Shown: positions 27,666 through 37,059, counted from the stretch's first letter. The stretch: 64,000 bases of DNA from Mycobacterium gallinarum (GCF_010726765.1 NZ_AP022601.1:2728001-2792000), one strand, 5' to 3'. Numbers and translations: made by a program. Notes: a model not told the origin generated them from the letters alone.

Positions 27666-29009
27666 GTGGTCCCGGGGTCTACGGCGTTACTCACCGACAA
27701 GTACGAGTTGACGATGCTCGCCGCCGCCCTGCGCGACGGGACCGCACACCGCCGGACGACGTTCGAGGTGTTCGCCCGCAGGCTGCCCGAAGGGCGTCGC
27801 TACGGCGTGGTCGCCGGAACGGCCCGATTCGTGGAAGCGTTGGCACAGTTCACGTTCGACGAATCCGTGTTGACGGCGCTTTCGGATTTCTGCGATCGCG
27901 AGACGCTGGCGTTCCTCGCCGACTACCGGTTCCGCGGGGATATCGACGGCTATTGCGAGGGTGAGCTGTACTTTCCGGGTTCGCCGGTATTGAGTGTGCA
28001 CGGCACGTTCGGCGAGTGTGTCGTCCTGGAAACTCTCGCGTTGTCGATCCTCAACCACGACACCGCGATCGCGTCGGCCGCAGCCCGCATGGTCAGCGCC
28101 GCCGACGGCCGAACGATGATCGAGATGGGTTCGCGGCGAACCCACGAACTTGCCGCTGTCGCCGCCGCGCGCGCCGCCTACATCGCCGGCTTCACCGGCA
28201 CGTCGAACCTGGAGGCGCAGCGCACCTACGGTGTGCCGGCACTGGGCACCAGTGCGCACGCGTTCACCTTGCTGTACACCGTTGTGCCAGTGGGCCTCGG
28301 TGATGAGCCGCTTGGGCGAAGAACGTCGGAATGGGAGAAGGCCGCGTTCAAGGCCCAGGTAGAAGCCCTCGGGGTGGGCACCACGCTGCTCGTCGACACC
28401 TACGACATCACGCAGGGGGTGGCCAATGCCGTCGAGGTGGCGGGCCAGGACCTCGGCGCGGTCCGCATCGACTCGGGCGATCTCGGGGTGCTCGCCCGGC
28501 AGGTGCGGGCACAGCTCGACGGCCTCGGCGCCCGCAACACCCGCATTGTGGTGTCCGGTGACCTGGACGAGTACGCCATCGCCGCACTGCGCGTCGAGCC
28601 CGTCGACATCTACGGTGTCGGCACATCGGTGGTGACCGGGTCGGGCGCGCCGACCGCAAGCATGGTTTACAAGCTGGTCGAGGTAGACGGTCTGCCCGTG
28701 GAGAAACGGAGCAGCCACAAGGAATCTCACGGCGGCCGCAAGCAAGCGTTGCGGACATGTAAGGACACGGGGACGATCCTCGAGGAGGTCGTGTACCCAT
28801 TCGGTCGGCGACCACAAGGCGAGTCGGGACGCGACCTCATGGTCGACTTCGTGCGTAACGGCGAACCGACGACCGAATTCGATGTCGCCGCCGCGCGCGA
28901 ACGTGTCAAGGAAGGTCTGCTGAGCTTGCCCTGGGACGGCCTGAAACTCTCCCGCGGCGAACCCGCCATTCCCACCCGCATAATCTCCCCTGCGAGTCAC
29001 CAGGAGTAG
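27666..29009 (+). CDS. pncB: Nicotinate phosphoribosyltransferase
   Basis: A 447-residue enzyme of NAD salvage that makes nicotinate mononucleotide from nicotinate and PRPP. Visible blocks are LLTDKYELTMLAAAL near the N-terminus, GSRRTHELAAVAAARAAYIAG with the substrate-binding Arg/His, GTSAHAFTLLY, LVDTYDITQG and RIDSGDLGVLARQ, and the phosphate loop IYGVGTSVVTG. The start is GTG 27666; length equals M. tuberculosis PncB1 (Rv1330c). dinG follows with no gap. Confidence 0.95.
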   Translation: MVPGSTALLTDKYELTMLAAALRDGTAHRRTTFEVFARRLPEGRRYGVVAGTARFVEALAQFTFDESVLTALSDFCDRETLAFLADYRFRGDIDGYCEGELYFPGSPVLSVHGTFGECVVLETLALSILNHDTAIASAAARMVSAADGRTMIEMGSRRTHELAAVAAARAAYIAGFTGTSNLEAQRTYGVPALGTSAHAFTLLYTVVPVGLGDEPLGRRTSEWEKAAFKAQVEALGVGTTLLVDTYDITQGVANAVEVAGQDLGAVRIDSGDLGVLARQVRAQLDGLGARNTRIVVSGDLDEYAIAALRVEPVDIYGVGTSVVTGSGAPTASMVYKLVEVDGLPVEKRSSHKESHGGRKQALRTCKDTGTILEEVVYPFGRRPQGESGRDLMVDFVRNGEPTTEFDVAAARERVKEGLLSLPWDGLKLSRGEPAIPTRIISPASHQE

Positions 29010-29095
29010 TCACGGGCGAGACCGGAGACGTCACCGAACTGCTGGCAACGGCGGTCAGCGCACTCGGCGGTGCAGAACGCCCCGGCCAGATCGAG

Positions 29096-30991
29096 ATGGC
29101 CGAGGCGGTGGCCCATGCCTTCGAAAGCGGTGAACACCTCGCCGTCCAGGCGGGCACGGGGACCGGGAAGTCTCTGGCGTACCTGGTGCCGGCGATCGCG
29201 CGGGCAGTCGAGACCGAGAAGCCGGTCGTCATATCGACGGCGACCATCGCGCTGCAGCGCCAGCTCGTCGACCGTGATCTCCCCCGGCTCGCCGAATCGT
29301 TGACCGACGCACTGCCCCGCACCCCCGAGTTCGCACTGCTGAAGGGCCGGGGAAATTACCTGTGTCTCAACAAGATTCACAACGGATCGACGAGCGAACC
29401 GGATGAGCAGCCGCAGGAGGAGCTGTTCGAGCCGGTGGCGGCGTCCGCCCTCGGCCGCGATGTGCAGCGGCTCGTCGCATGGTCGTCGGACACCGAGACA
29501 GGAGATCGCGACGAGCTGACACCCGGGGTGCCCGACCGGTCGTGGTCGCAGGTCAGCGTGTCCGCCCGAGAATGCATCGGAGTGTCGCGTTGTCCGTTTG
29601 GCACCGACTGCTTCGCAGAGAAAGCCCGCGACAAGGCCGGCCACGCCGATGTCGTCGTCACCAACCACGCACTGCTGGCCATCGACGCCGTATCGGATGC
29701 GGCCGTGCTTCCCGAACACCACCTGCTCGTGGTCGACGAAGCACACGAACTCGTCGACCGCGTCACCGGCGTGGCCACCGGCGAACTCTCGGCGACGTCG
29801 ATGGCGGTCGCGCATCGACGTTCGAGTCGGCTGGTCGATCAGGAACTGGCGCAACGGCTGGAGGCCGCCACCGCCACGCTGTCGTCGGTCATCCACGACG
29901 CCACACCGGGACGGATCGACACGCTCGACGACGAAATGGCGACCTACCTCACCGCGCTGCGCGACGCCGCCCACCGGGTTCGATCGGCGATCGACACCAG
30001 TCCGAGCGACCCGAAAGCCGCCTCCGCGCGCGCCGAGGCGGTCACCGCGCTGACCGATATGGCAGACACCGCGTCGCGCATCCTGGACTCCTTCGTGCCG
30101 GCCATTCCGGACCGCACCGACGTCGTGTGGCTCGATCGGGAGGAGAACCGCGGCAGCACGCGAGTGGTCCTGCGCGTCGCCCCGCTGTCGGTGTCAGGTC
30201 TGTTGCGCACCCGGCTGTTCGAGCAGACCACGGCCGTCCTCACCTCCGCCACGTTGACCATCGGCGGCAGGTTCGATGCCATGGCGTCGGCGTGGGGGCT
30301 CGCCGGTGACGACGACAAGGTCCGGTGGCGAGGCATCGACGTGGGATCGCCGTTCCAGCATGAAAAGTCGGGCATCCTCTACGTCGCCGCACATCTCCCA
30401 CCGCCGGGGCGCGACGGCACCGGATCGGCCGAACAGCTCGACGAGATCGCCGGGCTCATCACCGCCGCGGGCGGCCGCACACTCGGCCTGTTCTCGTCGA
30501 TGCGCGCCGCAAAGGCCGCGGCGGAGATCATGCGGGACCGTCTCGACACCCCCGTCCTGTGTCAAGGTGACGACACCACGTCGGCGCTGGTGAAACGCTT
30601 CGCCGAGGACGCGGAGACGTCGCTGTTCGGGACCCTGTCGCTCTGGCAGGGCGTCGATGTTCCCGGGCCGTCACTGTCGTTGGTGCTCATCGACCGCATC
30701 CCGTTCCCCCGGCCCGACGATCCGCTGCTGACGGCACGTCAACGCGCGATCGCTTCCCGCGGTGGCAACGGATTCATGGCCGTCGCCGCCAGCCACGCGG
30801 CGCTGCTGCTGGCTCAGGGCGCCGGCCGGCTCCTGCGGCGCATCGACGATAAGGGCGTCGTCGCGGTACTGGACTCACGGATGGCCACCGCGCGGTACAG
30901 CGGGTTTCTGCGGGCGTCGCTGCCACCGTTCTGGGCGACCACCGACTCGGTCAGGGTCCGCGAGGCGCTCGAACGCTTACGCGCGGGCTGA
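29096..30991 (+). CDS. dinG: DinG-family ATP-dependent helicase
   Basis: A superfamily 2 XPD-like helicase, 631 residues from the first canonical start, ATG 29096. Walker A is AGTGTGKSLAYL, the DEAH box is VVDEAHEL, and the C-terminal helicase motifs include TSATLTIGG, GTLSLWQGVDVPG and AQGAGRLLRR. Cysteines in the iron-sulfur region are visible (NYLCLNK, SARECIGVSRCPFGTDCF). Homology to M. tuberculosis DinG extends 29 codons further upstream (TELLATAVSALGG and RPGQ), to codon 29009 right after the pncB stop and an AGGAG. That codon is GTC and no ATG, GTG or TTG exists in the gap, so the true start is unclear. Confidence 0.9.
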   Translation: MAEAVAHAFESGEHLAVQAGTGTGKSLAYLVPAIARAVETEKPVVISTATIALQRQLVDRDLPRLAESLTDALPRTPEFALLKGRGNYLCLNKIHNGSTSEPDEQPQEELFEPVAASALGRDVQRLVAWSSDTETGDRDELTPGVPDRSWSQVSVSARECIGVSRCPFGTDCFAEKARDKAGHADVVVTNHALLAIDAVSDAAVLPEHHLLVVDEAHELVDRVTGVATGELSATSMAVAHRRSSRLVDQELAQRLEAATATLSSVIHDATPGRIDTLDDEMATYLTALRDAAHRVRSAIDTSPSDPKAASARAEAVTALTDMADTASRILDSFVPAIPDRTDVVWLDREENRGSTRVVLRVAPLSVSGLLRTRLFEQTTAVLTSATLTIGGRFDAMASAWGLAGDDDKVRWRGIDVGSPFQHEKSGILYVAAHLPPPGRDGTGSAEQLDEIAGLITAAGGRTLGLFSSMRAAKAAAEIMRDRLDTPVLCQGDDTTSALVKRFAEDAETSLFGTLSLWQGVDVPGPSLSLVLIDRIPFPRPDDPLLTARQRAIASRGGNGFMAVAASHAALLLAQGAGRLLRRIDDKGVVAVLDSRMATARYSGFLRASLPPFWATTDSVRVREALERLRAG

Positions 30992-31068
30992 TTCCTTTCA
31001 CTATCGTGTCGGCTAATTCCCCGTGCGGGCCGCCCGGGCCGCCGGCCGACCCTCGAAAGGCGGCGTCG

Positions 31069-32505
31069 ATGCCCCGACAGTTGGCGGTCGCCGTGATCGC
31101 GGTGTCCTCGGCGCTGTTCGTCACGTCGTGCAGCACGACGCTGCAGGGCAGCGCCGTCTCGGTCTTCGACGACCCGTTCAGCGTCGCGGGTATGCCTGCC
31201 ACCGATGGGCCCAGCGGCTTGCGGTCGAGTGCTCCGGAGCCCACGCGCGACGTCGAGGGCACGGACGACGACGCGGTCGATCAACTTGCCCGACAGGCGA
31301 TCAGCGACATCGAGGAATACTGGGAAGGCGCGTACAGCGAGTCTTTCGGCGGTGAGTTTCGACCGGTCAGGGAATTGGTCTCTTGGGACGCCGATGGTTT
31401 CGACGACACCGAGTTCTGTGGTGACAGCACATTCGGAGTCATCAACGCCGGCTACTGCTTCCCCGACAAGAACATCGGGTGGGACCGTGGCGAATTCCTG
31501 CCCGCGCTCGCAGAAGAGTTCGGCGACGTCAGCGCGCTCGACGTGTTCGGACACGAATACGGCCATGCCATTCAAGACCAGGCCGGTTTGGTCGACGACG
31601 ACACCCCGGTCCTGGTGAGCGAACAACAGGCGGACTGCTTCGAGGGGGCCTACCTGCGATGGGTGGCCGAGGGCAATTCGCCGCGTTTCACAGTGTCCAC
31701 CGGCGACGGTCTGAACAATGTGCTGGCCGCGGTCATCGCGTCGCGGGATCCCGTGTTGAGCGAGGACGACCCTATGGTCGGCTACGACGAACACGGTTCG
31801 GCGTTCGAACGCGTATCGGCATTCCAGTTCGGGTTCACCGACGGCGCCGCCGCCTGCGCATCGATCGACATGCGGGAGATCGAACAGCGCCGTGGCGACC
31901 TGCCCGTGTTACTCCCCGAAGATCACACGGGTGAGCTGGCGATCACCGAAAAGTCGGTGCAGGACGTCATCGCCGCGATGAACACCGTCTTCAGTCCGAA
32001 GAACCCGCCAGAGCTCAGCCTCGAACCCGCCGATTGCCCTGACGCGCGGCCGAGCCCGCCGGTGTCGTTCTGCCCGGCGACCAACACGATCGCCGTCGAT
32101 TTGCCCGCGCTCGCGGAGATGGGTACTCCGGGCGAGATCGACGAGGAGGTCACCCACGCGAAGGGTGATAACGCCGCGTATTCGGTTCTGATGTCGCGAT
32201 ACATGCAGGCGATCCAGCATGAGCACGGCGGCGTGGCGCTGGACAACGCCGAGGCCGCGTTGCGCACCGCATGCCTGACCGGTGTCGCGACCGCCAAACT
32301 CTCGAAGGACAGCAGCACTCCCGACGGGAACACCATCGTTCTGACCGCTGGTGACGTGGACGAGGCGGTGTCGGGGATACTCACCAACGGCTTGGCTGCC
32401 AGCGATGTCAACGGCGAATCGGTGCCGTCGGGCTTCTCACGGATCGATGCATTCCGCGTCGGCGTGCTCGGCGATCAGGAGCGCTGCTTCAAGCGGTTCG
32501 ACTAG
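31069..32505 (+). CDS. Lipoprotein neutral zinc metallopeptidase (YpfJ-like)
   Basis: A 478-residue exported protein. The N-terminus is a lipoprotein signal with the lipobox ending VTSC (Cys21), so the mature protein should be membrane-anchored outside. The zinc site is H162-EYGH-166 in VFGHEYGHAIQDQAG, followed by a Glu-rich SEQQADCFEGAYL that supplies the third ligand, as in the YpfJ neutral zinc peptidase family. Several Cys pairs suggest disulfides. ATG 31069 is chosen for its GAAAGG eight bases upstream. Absent from the M. tuberculosis version of this locus. Its stop overlaps the porin gene by four bases. Confidence 0.85.
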   Translation: MPRQLAVAVIAVSSALFVTSCSTTLQGSAVSVFDDPFSVAGMPATDGPSGLRSSAPEPTRDVEGTDDDAVDQLARQAISDIEEYWEGAYSESFGGEFRPVRELVSWDADGFDDTEFCGDSTFGVINAGYCFPDKNIGWDRGEFLPALAEEFGDVSALDVFGHEYGHAIQDQAGLVDDDTPVLVSEQQADCFEGAYLRWVAEGNSPRFTVSTGDGLNNVLAAVIASRDPVLSEDDPMVGYDEHGSAFERVSAFQFGFTDGAAACASIDMREIEQRRGDLPVLLPEDHTGELAITEKSVQDVIAAMNTVFSPKNPPELSLEPADCPDARPSPPVSFCPATNTIAVDLPALAEMGTPGEIDEEVTHAKGDNAAYSVLMSRYMQAIQHEHGGVALDNAEAALRTACLTGVATAKLSKDSSTPDGNTIVLTAGDVDEAVSGILTNGLAASDVNGESVPSGFSRIDAFRVGVLGDQERCFKRFD

Positions 32506-33257
32506 ATCTTTTTCGTCACGCCGTACCAAGCCAGCACCGCTTCAGACTGCGCAGTCGACCTGGTGAGGAACGCATACGAGCGGATGAACGACTCACCGAC
32601 GCAACCGTCGATCTTGACGCGGAACTTGCTGACCATCACCCATGGGTCGGCACCCGTGTAATCCTTCTTCGTCACCGGGATGATGTTGATCAGGCCGGGC
32701 TTGAGTCCGACTGTGACACCGGCGCCGAGGTTTCCTCCCAGCCCGGGCAGGACGCCGTCGATCCCCGGAGAGATGACGTCGATGCCTATCAGCCCGATCG
32801 ACGGGTTCAAGCCCATCGTGCCGGTCAGCGAAACACCGTTTGACGTGCTCATGTCGATGCCGCACCCGATCTCGTACCCGACCTCCAAGGTTCCGCCGGG
32901 AGGCTCTTCCTCCTCTGGACCTCTCAATTCGCCCATGAAGGTTCCGCCGACGACGTACTCACGCGACGACAAAGCCGTCGTCAGCGGCGGGATGGGCGCT
33001 TGGGTCTCGTCCTTGGCCGACAGTGTGAGCGTCCATCCGTCGGGCGCTTCGGTCACCGCGGGCGGGGTCGACTCGACGCGTCCCTCGTCGACGGGTGGGG
33101 GTGGCGGCACGCCTTCCGGCGGGGCCGCCACCGTGTCGACCACAACGGGCTGCGGCCCGGGCTGGGGCTGGGCAGCGGCGATTCCGTGCGACGCACTCAG
33201 CAATCCACCGATGGCAAATACCGTGATGCTGCGTCGCAGCACCTCCCCAACCGTCAC
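32502..33257 (-). CDS. MspA-family porin-like protein
   Basis: A 251-residue secreted protein with a signal peptide (cut near GIAAAQPQ) and a Pro-rich linker (residues about 32-65). The domain that follows matches the MspA outer-membrane (mycomembrane) porin family: DGWTLTLSAKDETQ, ALSSREYVVGGTF, LEVGYEIGCGIDM, and the C-terminal FIRSYAFLTRST. Mature MspA is about 184 residues, so the body agrees, but the acidic EEEE insertion and Pro-rich leader are additions. GTG 33257 is preferred because AAAGGG lies seven bases upstream. It would form hydrophilic channels or be a non-porin relative. Confidence 0.85.
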   Translation of the reverse strand: MTVGEVLRRSITVFAIGGLLSASHGIAAAQPQPGPQPVVVDTVAAPPEGVPPPPPVDEGRVESTPPAVTEAPDGWTLTLSAKDETQAPIPPLTTALSSREYVVGGTFMGELRGPEEEEPPGGTLEVGYEIGCGIDMSTSNGVSLTGTMGLNPSIGLIGIDVISPGIDGVLPGLGGNLGAGVTVGLKPGLINIIPVTKKDYTGADPWVMVSKFRVKIDGCVGESFIRSYAFLTRSTAQSEAVLAWYGVTKKI

Positions 33258-33378
33258 AGCCGAGCCCTTTCCCAGGCGTCGCAGTTGATAACGCACTGAC
33301 CTCGGACCATAACCCGACAACGACAGGCGCCGAGCAGGTGTCGGCGAGATCGTTCGATCCGCGTGCAAGCGGCAGTCT

Positions 33379-34227
33379 CTAAAATGGCATGCGCACCACG
33401 AAGCCGCTTTCCAGCGCGACCCATAGCGCGCCTTCCGGACCGATCGCCAGGCCGTGCGGCTCGCTACCCGGCGGGAGGTCGATCGTGACGATCTCGCCGT
33501 CGGCGCTCACGCGGGCCAGCTGGCTGGAACCCCACAGGCTCACCCACACCCCGTCGGCCGGATCAGCGACCACCGCGTGCGGTTTACCGGGCAGGTCGAT
33601 CTCCTGGATCGCCTCGTCCATCGGGATCCGGCCGAGCCGCTCTGCGAGGATTTCGGTGAACCAGATCGCGTCGTCGTGCGTCTTCGCGATACCGACCGGA
33701 CCGGCTGCGGCAGTCGGTAATTCACGCACGGTCAGCTCACCCGACAGTGTCAGCCGGCCGACAGCGTTGCGTTGGTTGAGGGTGAACCACAGCGCGTTGT
33801 CGGGCCCGGTGACGATCATCGAAGGCGCGCCTCCGACGGGATGCGGGTCAGACAGCTCGCCGTCGACCGAAATTCGGCGGACCTCGCCCGTCGTCATCGT
33901 CGTGAACCACAGTCCGCGGTCGGGTCCGACGGTGATCCCGTACGGTGCACTGTTCTCACCCAGCTCGAACTCGGTCAGCTCCCCCGCCGTACTGATGCGC
34001 CCGATGCGGTCGTCGCCGTTGCGGGTGAACCACAACGCACCGTCTGGTCCCGCGGTGATGATCGACGGCCGGCTGGCGGGCGCGGCGGGAAAGACCTCGA
34101 CGTCACCGCTCGACGACACGCGTGCGATCGCCCCGCTGTGAACCAGCGTCACCCATATCGCGCCGTCGGGACCGGCAGCCAACGCATACGGCCCGCCGTC
34201 GATCGCGACCGTGAGGGCCGAGGTCAC
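33379..34227 (-). CDS. Vgb-like seven-bladed beta-propeller lyase (virginiamycin B lyase family)
   Basis: A 282-residue beta-propeller with about seven repeats of the form GPDGALWFT followed by GRIS. It resembles streptogramin (virginiamycin) B lyase Vgb. The residues corresponding to Vgb His228, Glu268, His270 and Glu284 can be placed at H217 (KPHAVV), E256 and H258 (SEPHGL) and E273 (WVALE), with nearly the same spacing, so lyase activity is plausible. Many actinobacterial relatives exist whose role is unknown. It begins with GTG 34227 and lies between a porin gene and glgP. Confidence 0.78.
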   Translation of the reverse strand: MTSALTVAIDGGPYALAAGPDGAIWVTLVHSGAIARVSSSGDVEVFPAAPASRPSIITAGPDGALWFTRNGDDRIGRISTAGELTEFELGENSAPYGITVGPDRGLWFTTMTTGEVRRISVDGELSDPHPVGGAPSMIVTGPDNALWFTLNQRNAVGRLTLSGELTVRELPTAAAGPVGIAKTHDDAIWFTEILAERLGRIPMDEAIQEIDLPGKPHAVVADPADGVWVSLWGSSQLARVSADGEIVTIDLPPGSEPHGLAIGPEGALWVALESGFVVRMPF

Positions 34228-34255
34228 GCCTCGACTCGCGCTCGTCTTCGGGTCG

Positions 34256-36898
34256 TCACGCGAGCGTGACGAGTCCGAGCTCGTTGTCCCCGGCCAACAG
34301 CGGGTGGTGAGGTAGCACGCGCACGGTGTAACCCACTGGCCCCGCGACCGGCAGCGGTGTTGTCGTCGTGAAGATCTCGTTGCCGCCGTCGGCGGTGCCG
34401 GTGTGCTGCATAGGCACGGTCACCGGCCCCACCAGCGTGTCCCCGGCATCGACGCGACCCAGTACCGCCTGCACGGATACCTCGTCTGGTGTCAGATCCG
34501 CCAGATCGACCGTGGCCGTCAGCGTCAGCTCGGAACCGAGCACCGGGGTGTCCGGCAGCCCGTAGCTGTCGACGTCGGTGATCTGGATCTTCGGCCACGC
34601 CTCTGCGACACGTTCCCGGTAGGCCGCCAATTCCCTTGCCGCACCGAACGGTTCACCGTCAGCTCCGGCCTCGACGGTCTTGCGCAGCGATTGGGCGGCT
34701 GGTGCGTAGTACTTCTCGGTGTAGTCACGCACCATCCGCGACGCCAGCACCTTCGGCCCAAGCGCTATCAACGTGTGGCGCACCATCTCCACCCACCGCT
34801 CGGGCACGCCCTGTTCGTTGCGGTCGTAGAACTTGGGGGCGACGGATTTCTCCATCAGGTCGTACAGAGCCGCGGCCTCGAGATCGTCGCGCCGCCCTTC
34901 GTCGGCCAGGCCGTCTGCAGTCGGTATCTCCCAACCGTTTTCGCCGTCATACCACTCATCCCACCAGCCATCGCGAATCGACAGGTTCAGTCCGCCGTTG
35001 AGTGCGCTCTTCATGCCCGAGGTTCCGCACGCTTCCAGCGGCCGCAGCGGATTGTTCAGCCACACGTCGCATCCCCAATACAATTGGCGCGCCATCGACA
35101 TGTCGTAGTCGGGCAGGAACGCGATCCGGTGTCGGACTTCTGGCCTGTCGGCGAACTTCACCACCTGCTGTATCAACGCCTTTCCGCCGTCGTCGGCCGG
35201 ATGCGACTTGCCCGCGACGATCAGCTGGAGCGGCCGATCCTTGTCGAGCAACAGCTTCTCCAGCCGTTCCGGATCGCGCAGCATCAGCGTCAACCGCTTG
35301 TATGTCGGGACGCGTCGAGCGAACCCGATGGTCAACACATTCGGATCGAACGCCGTTGCGATCCAGCGCAATTCGGCCTCCGACGCGCCGCGCTCCAACC
35401 AGGATCGTCGCAGCCGCGCACGAACGTCCTCGACCAGCTTCGCGCGCAGCTGCGAGCGGATCCACCACATGTGGCCTGGATCGACCTCGTTCAGCCGACC
35501 CCACACCTCTGGCTCGCGCAGCATGCCGAGGTCATCGTTGCCGATGAGTTCGCGGCCCAACTCAAGCCATTCGGGGGCCGCCCAGGTCGGGGCGTGCACG
35601 CCGTTTGTGATCGAACCGATCGGCACCTCACCCGGGTCGAACCCTGGCCACAACTCGTTGAACATGCCGCGGCTGACCTTGCCGTGCAGCAGGGAGACGC
35701 CATTGGCCCGCTGGGCCAGTCGCAGACCCATGTGCGCCATGTTGAACTTCGACGGGTCGTCCTCGGCCCCGAACCAGATGATGCGCTCCAGCGAAACTCC
35801 GGGCAGCAACCGCGAAGATTCAGAGGACGGGCCGCTCGAACCGTGCTCTTCGCGCGAGCGCTCATCGGCTGGGCTGCCGAAGTACCTCTTGACCATCTCG
35901 ACCGGAAAGCGGTCGATTCCAGCGGGAACGGGCGTGTGCGTGGTGAACACCGTCGATGAGCGCACCACAGTCAGGGCGGTGTCGAAATCCAGCCCGGCGT
36001 CGATCAGCTCACGGATGCGCTCGACACCAAGGAACCCGGCGTGGCCCTCGTTCATGTGGAACACTTCGGGCGAAGCCAGCCCCTCGACCTCGGTGAAGGC
36101 CCGGATCGCGCGGACACCGCCGATGCCGGCGAGGATCTCCTGCTTTATCCGGTGCTCCTGGTCACCGCCGTAGAGCCGGTCGGTCACGCCGCGCAGATCG
36201 TGGTCGTTCTCCGGAATGTCAGAATCCAACAGCAACAACGGAATTCGGCCGACCTGCGCGATCCAGACGCGGGCACGCAGCTCGTTGCCCTCGGGCATCG
36301 CGAGTTCGACCAGCACTGGGTTGTCATCGGCATCGGTGAGCAGGCGCAGCGGCAGCCCCTGCGGATCCAGCGACGGGTAACTTTCGTGTTGCCAGCCATC
36401 GGCGGTCAACGACTGCCGGAAGTAACCCGACCGGTAGAGCAGTCCGACCGCGATCAGCGGCAGACCGAGGTCGGAGGCGGATTTCAGGTGGTCGCCCGCC
36501 AGAATGCCCAGACCACCGGAGTAGTTGGGCAGCACCTCGGCGACGCCGAACTCCATCGAGAAGTACGCGATGCCATTGGGCAGCTGTGCACCTTGGTCGA
36601 GTTGCTGCTGGTACCAGAGCGGCCGCGATAGGTAATCGTCCAGTTCGGCGACCAGTTCATCGAGCCGACGGACAAACGATTCGTCGGCGGCGAGCTCGTC
36701 GAGCCGTTGGGGGCTGACCTGTCCCAGCAACGCGACCGGATCGCATCCGACCTGCTGCCAGAGCTCTGGGTCGATCGTCGCGAACAAGTCCTGGGTCGGC
36801 TTGTCCCATGACCACCTCAGGTTGATCGAAAGCCGTTCGAGCGCCTCCATGCGATCAGGCAGATGGGCGCGGACGGTGAACCTTCTCAGAGCTTTCAT
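34256..36898 (-). CDS. glgP: Alpha-glucan phosphorylase
   Basis: An 880-residue family GT35 glycogen/maltodextrin phosphorylase that releases glucose-1-phosphate. The N-terminal DUF3417 domain is followed by IAYFSMEFGVAEVLPNYSGGLGILAGDH, given here only in part, then HMNEGHAGF, FTTHTPVPAGIDRF, GFARRVPTYKR, and the PLP Lys in CGTSGMKSALNGG. A short Ser/Glu/Arg-rich loop (residues about 377-392, ADERSREEHGSSGPSSES) is an insertion relative to typical sequences. ATG 36898 is preferred over an upstream ATG at 36967 as homology starts there. Divergent from glgE; equivalent to Rv1328. Confidence 0.94.
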   Translation of the reverse strand: MKALRRFTVRAHLPDRMEALERLSINLRWSWDKPTQDLFATIDPELWQQVGCDPVALLGQVSPQRLDELAADESFVRRLDELVAELDDYLSRPLWYQQQLDQGAQLPNGIAYFSMEFGVAEVLPNYSGGLGILAGDHLKSASDLGLPLIAVGLLYRSGYFRQSLTADGWQHESYPSLDPQGLPLRLLTDADDNPVLVELAMPEGNELRARVWIAQVGRIPLLLLDSDIPENDHDLRGVTDRLYGGDQEHRIKQEILAGIGGVRAIRAFTEVEGLASPEVFHMNEGHAGFLGVERIRELIDAGLDFDTALTVVRSSTVFTTHTPVPAGIDRFPVEMVKRYFGSPADERSREEHGSSGPSSESSRLLPGVSLERIIWFGAEDDPSKFNMAHMGLRLAQRANGVSLLHGKVSRGMFNELWPGFDPGEVPIGSITNGVHAPTWAAPEWLELGRELIGNDDLGMLREPEVWGRLNEVDPGHMWWIRSQLRAKLVEDVRARLRRSWLERGASEAELRWIATAFDPNVLTIGFARRVPTYKRLTLMLRDPERLEKLLLDKDRPLQLIVAGKSHPADDGGKALIQQVVKFADRPEVRHRIAFLPDYDMSMARQLYWGCDVWLNNPLRPLEACGTSGMKSALNGGLNLSIRDGWWDEWYDGENGWEIPTADGLADEGRRDDLEAAALYDLMEKSVAPKFYDRNEQGVPERWVEMVRHTLIALGPKVLASRMVRDYTEKYYAPAAQSLRKTVEAGADGEPFGAARELAAYRERVAEAWPKIQITDVDSYGLPDTPVLGSELTLTATVDLADLTPDEVSVQAVLGRVDAGDTLVGPVTVPMQHTGTADGGNEIFTTTTPLPVAGPVGYTVRVLPHHPLLAGDNELGLVTLA

Positions 36899-36975
36899 CG
36901 GGCCATCACGCGACTCAACATTACTGATGTTTCGCCGTCCTGCAGGCTGGTATCCATACCGCTTCACCTCCGCCT

Positions 36976-37002
36976 GGTTGGGCAGCGCACTACCGTGGGT
37001 AT
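36976..37002 (+). promoter_or_regulatory. Putative SigF-type promoter of glgE
   Basis: GGTTG (36976-36980) and GGGTAT (36997-37002) are separated by 16 bp, close to the mycobacterial SigF consensus GGTTT-N15-17-GGGTA, with one mismatch in the -35 element. It ends 57 bases before the glgE GTG and points toward it. If used, it would tie glgE-glgB to stationary-phase or stress expression. Based on pattern only. Confidence 0.4.
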
Positions 37003-37059
37003 AGGCGCAACGAGGCGATTGATGAGCTCGGTGAACGCAGCGTGAAGGAGTGGTAGGAA

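Noticed and set aside
34403-36631. Long plus-strand frames opposite glgP
   Set aside because: Mirror frames of a strongly conserved gene, without start signals or domains.
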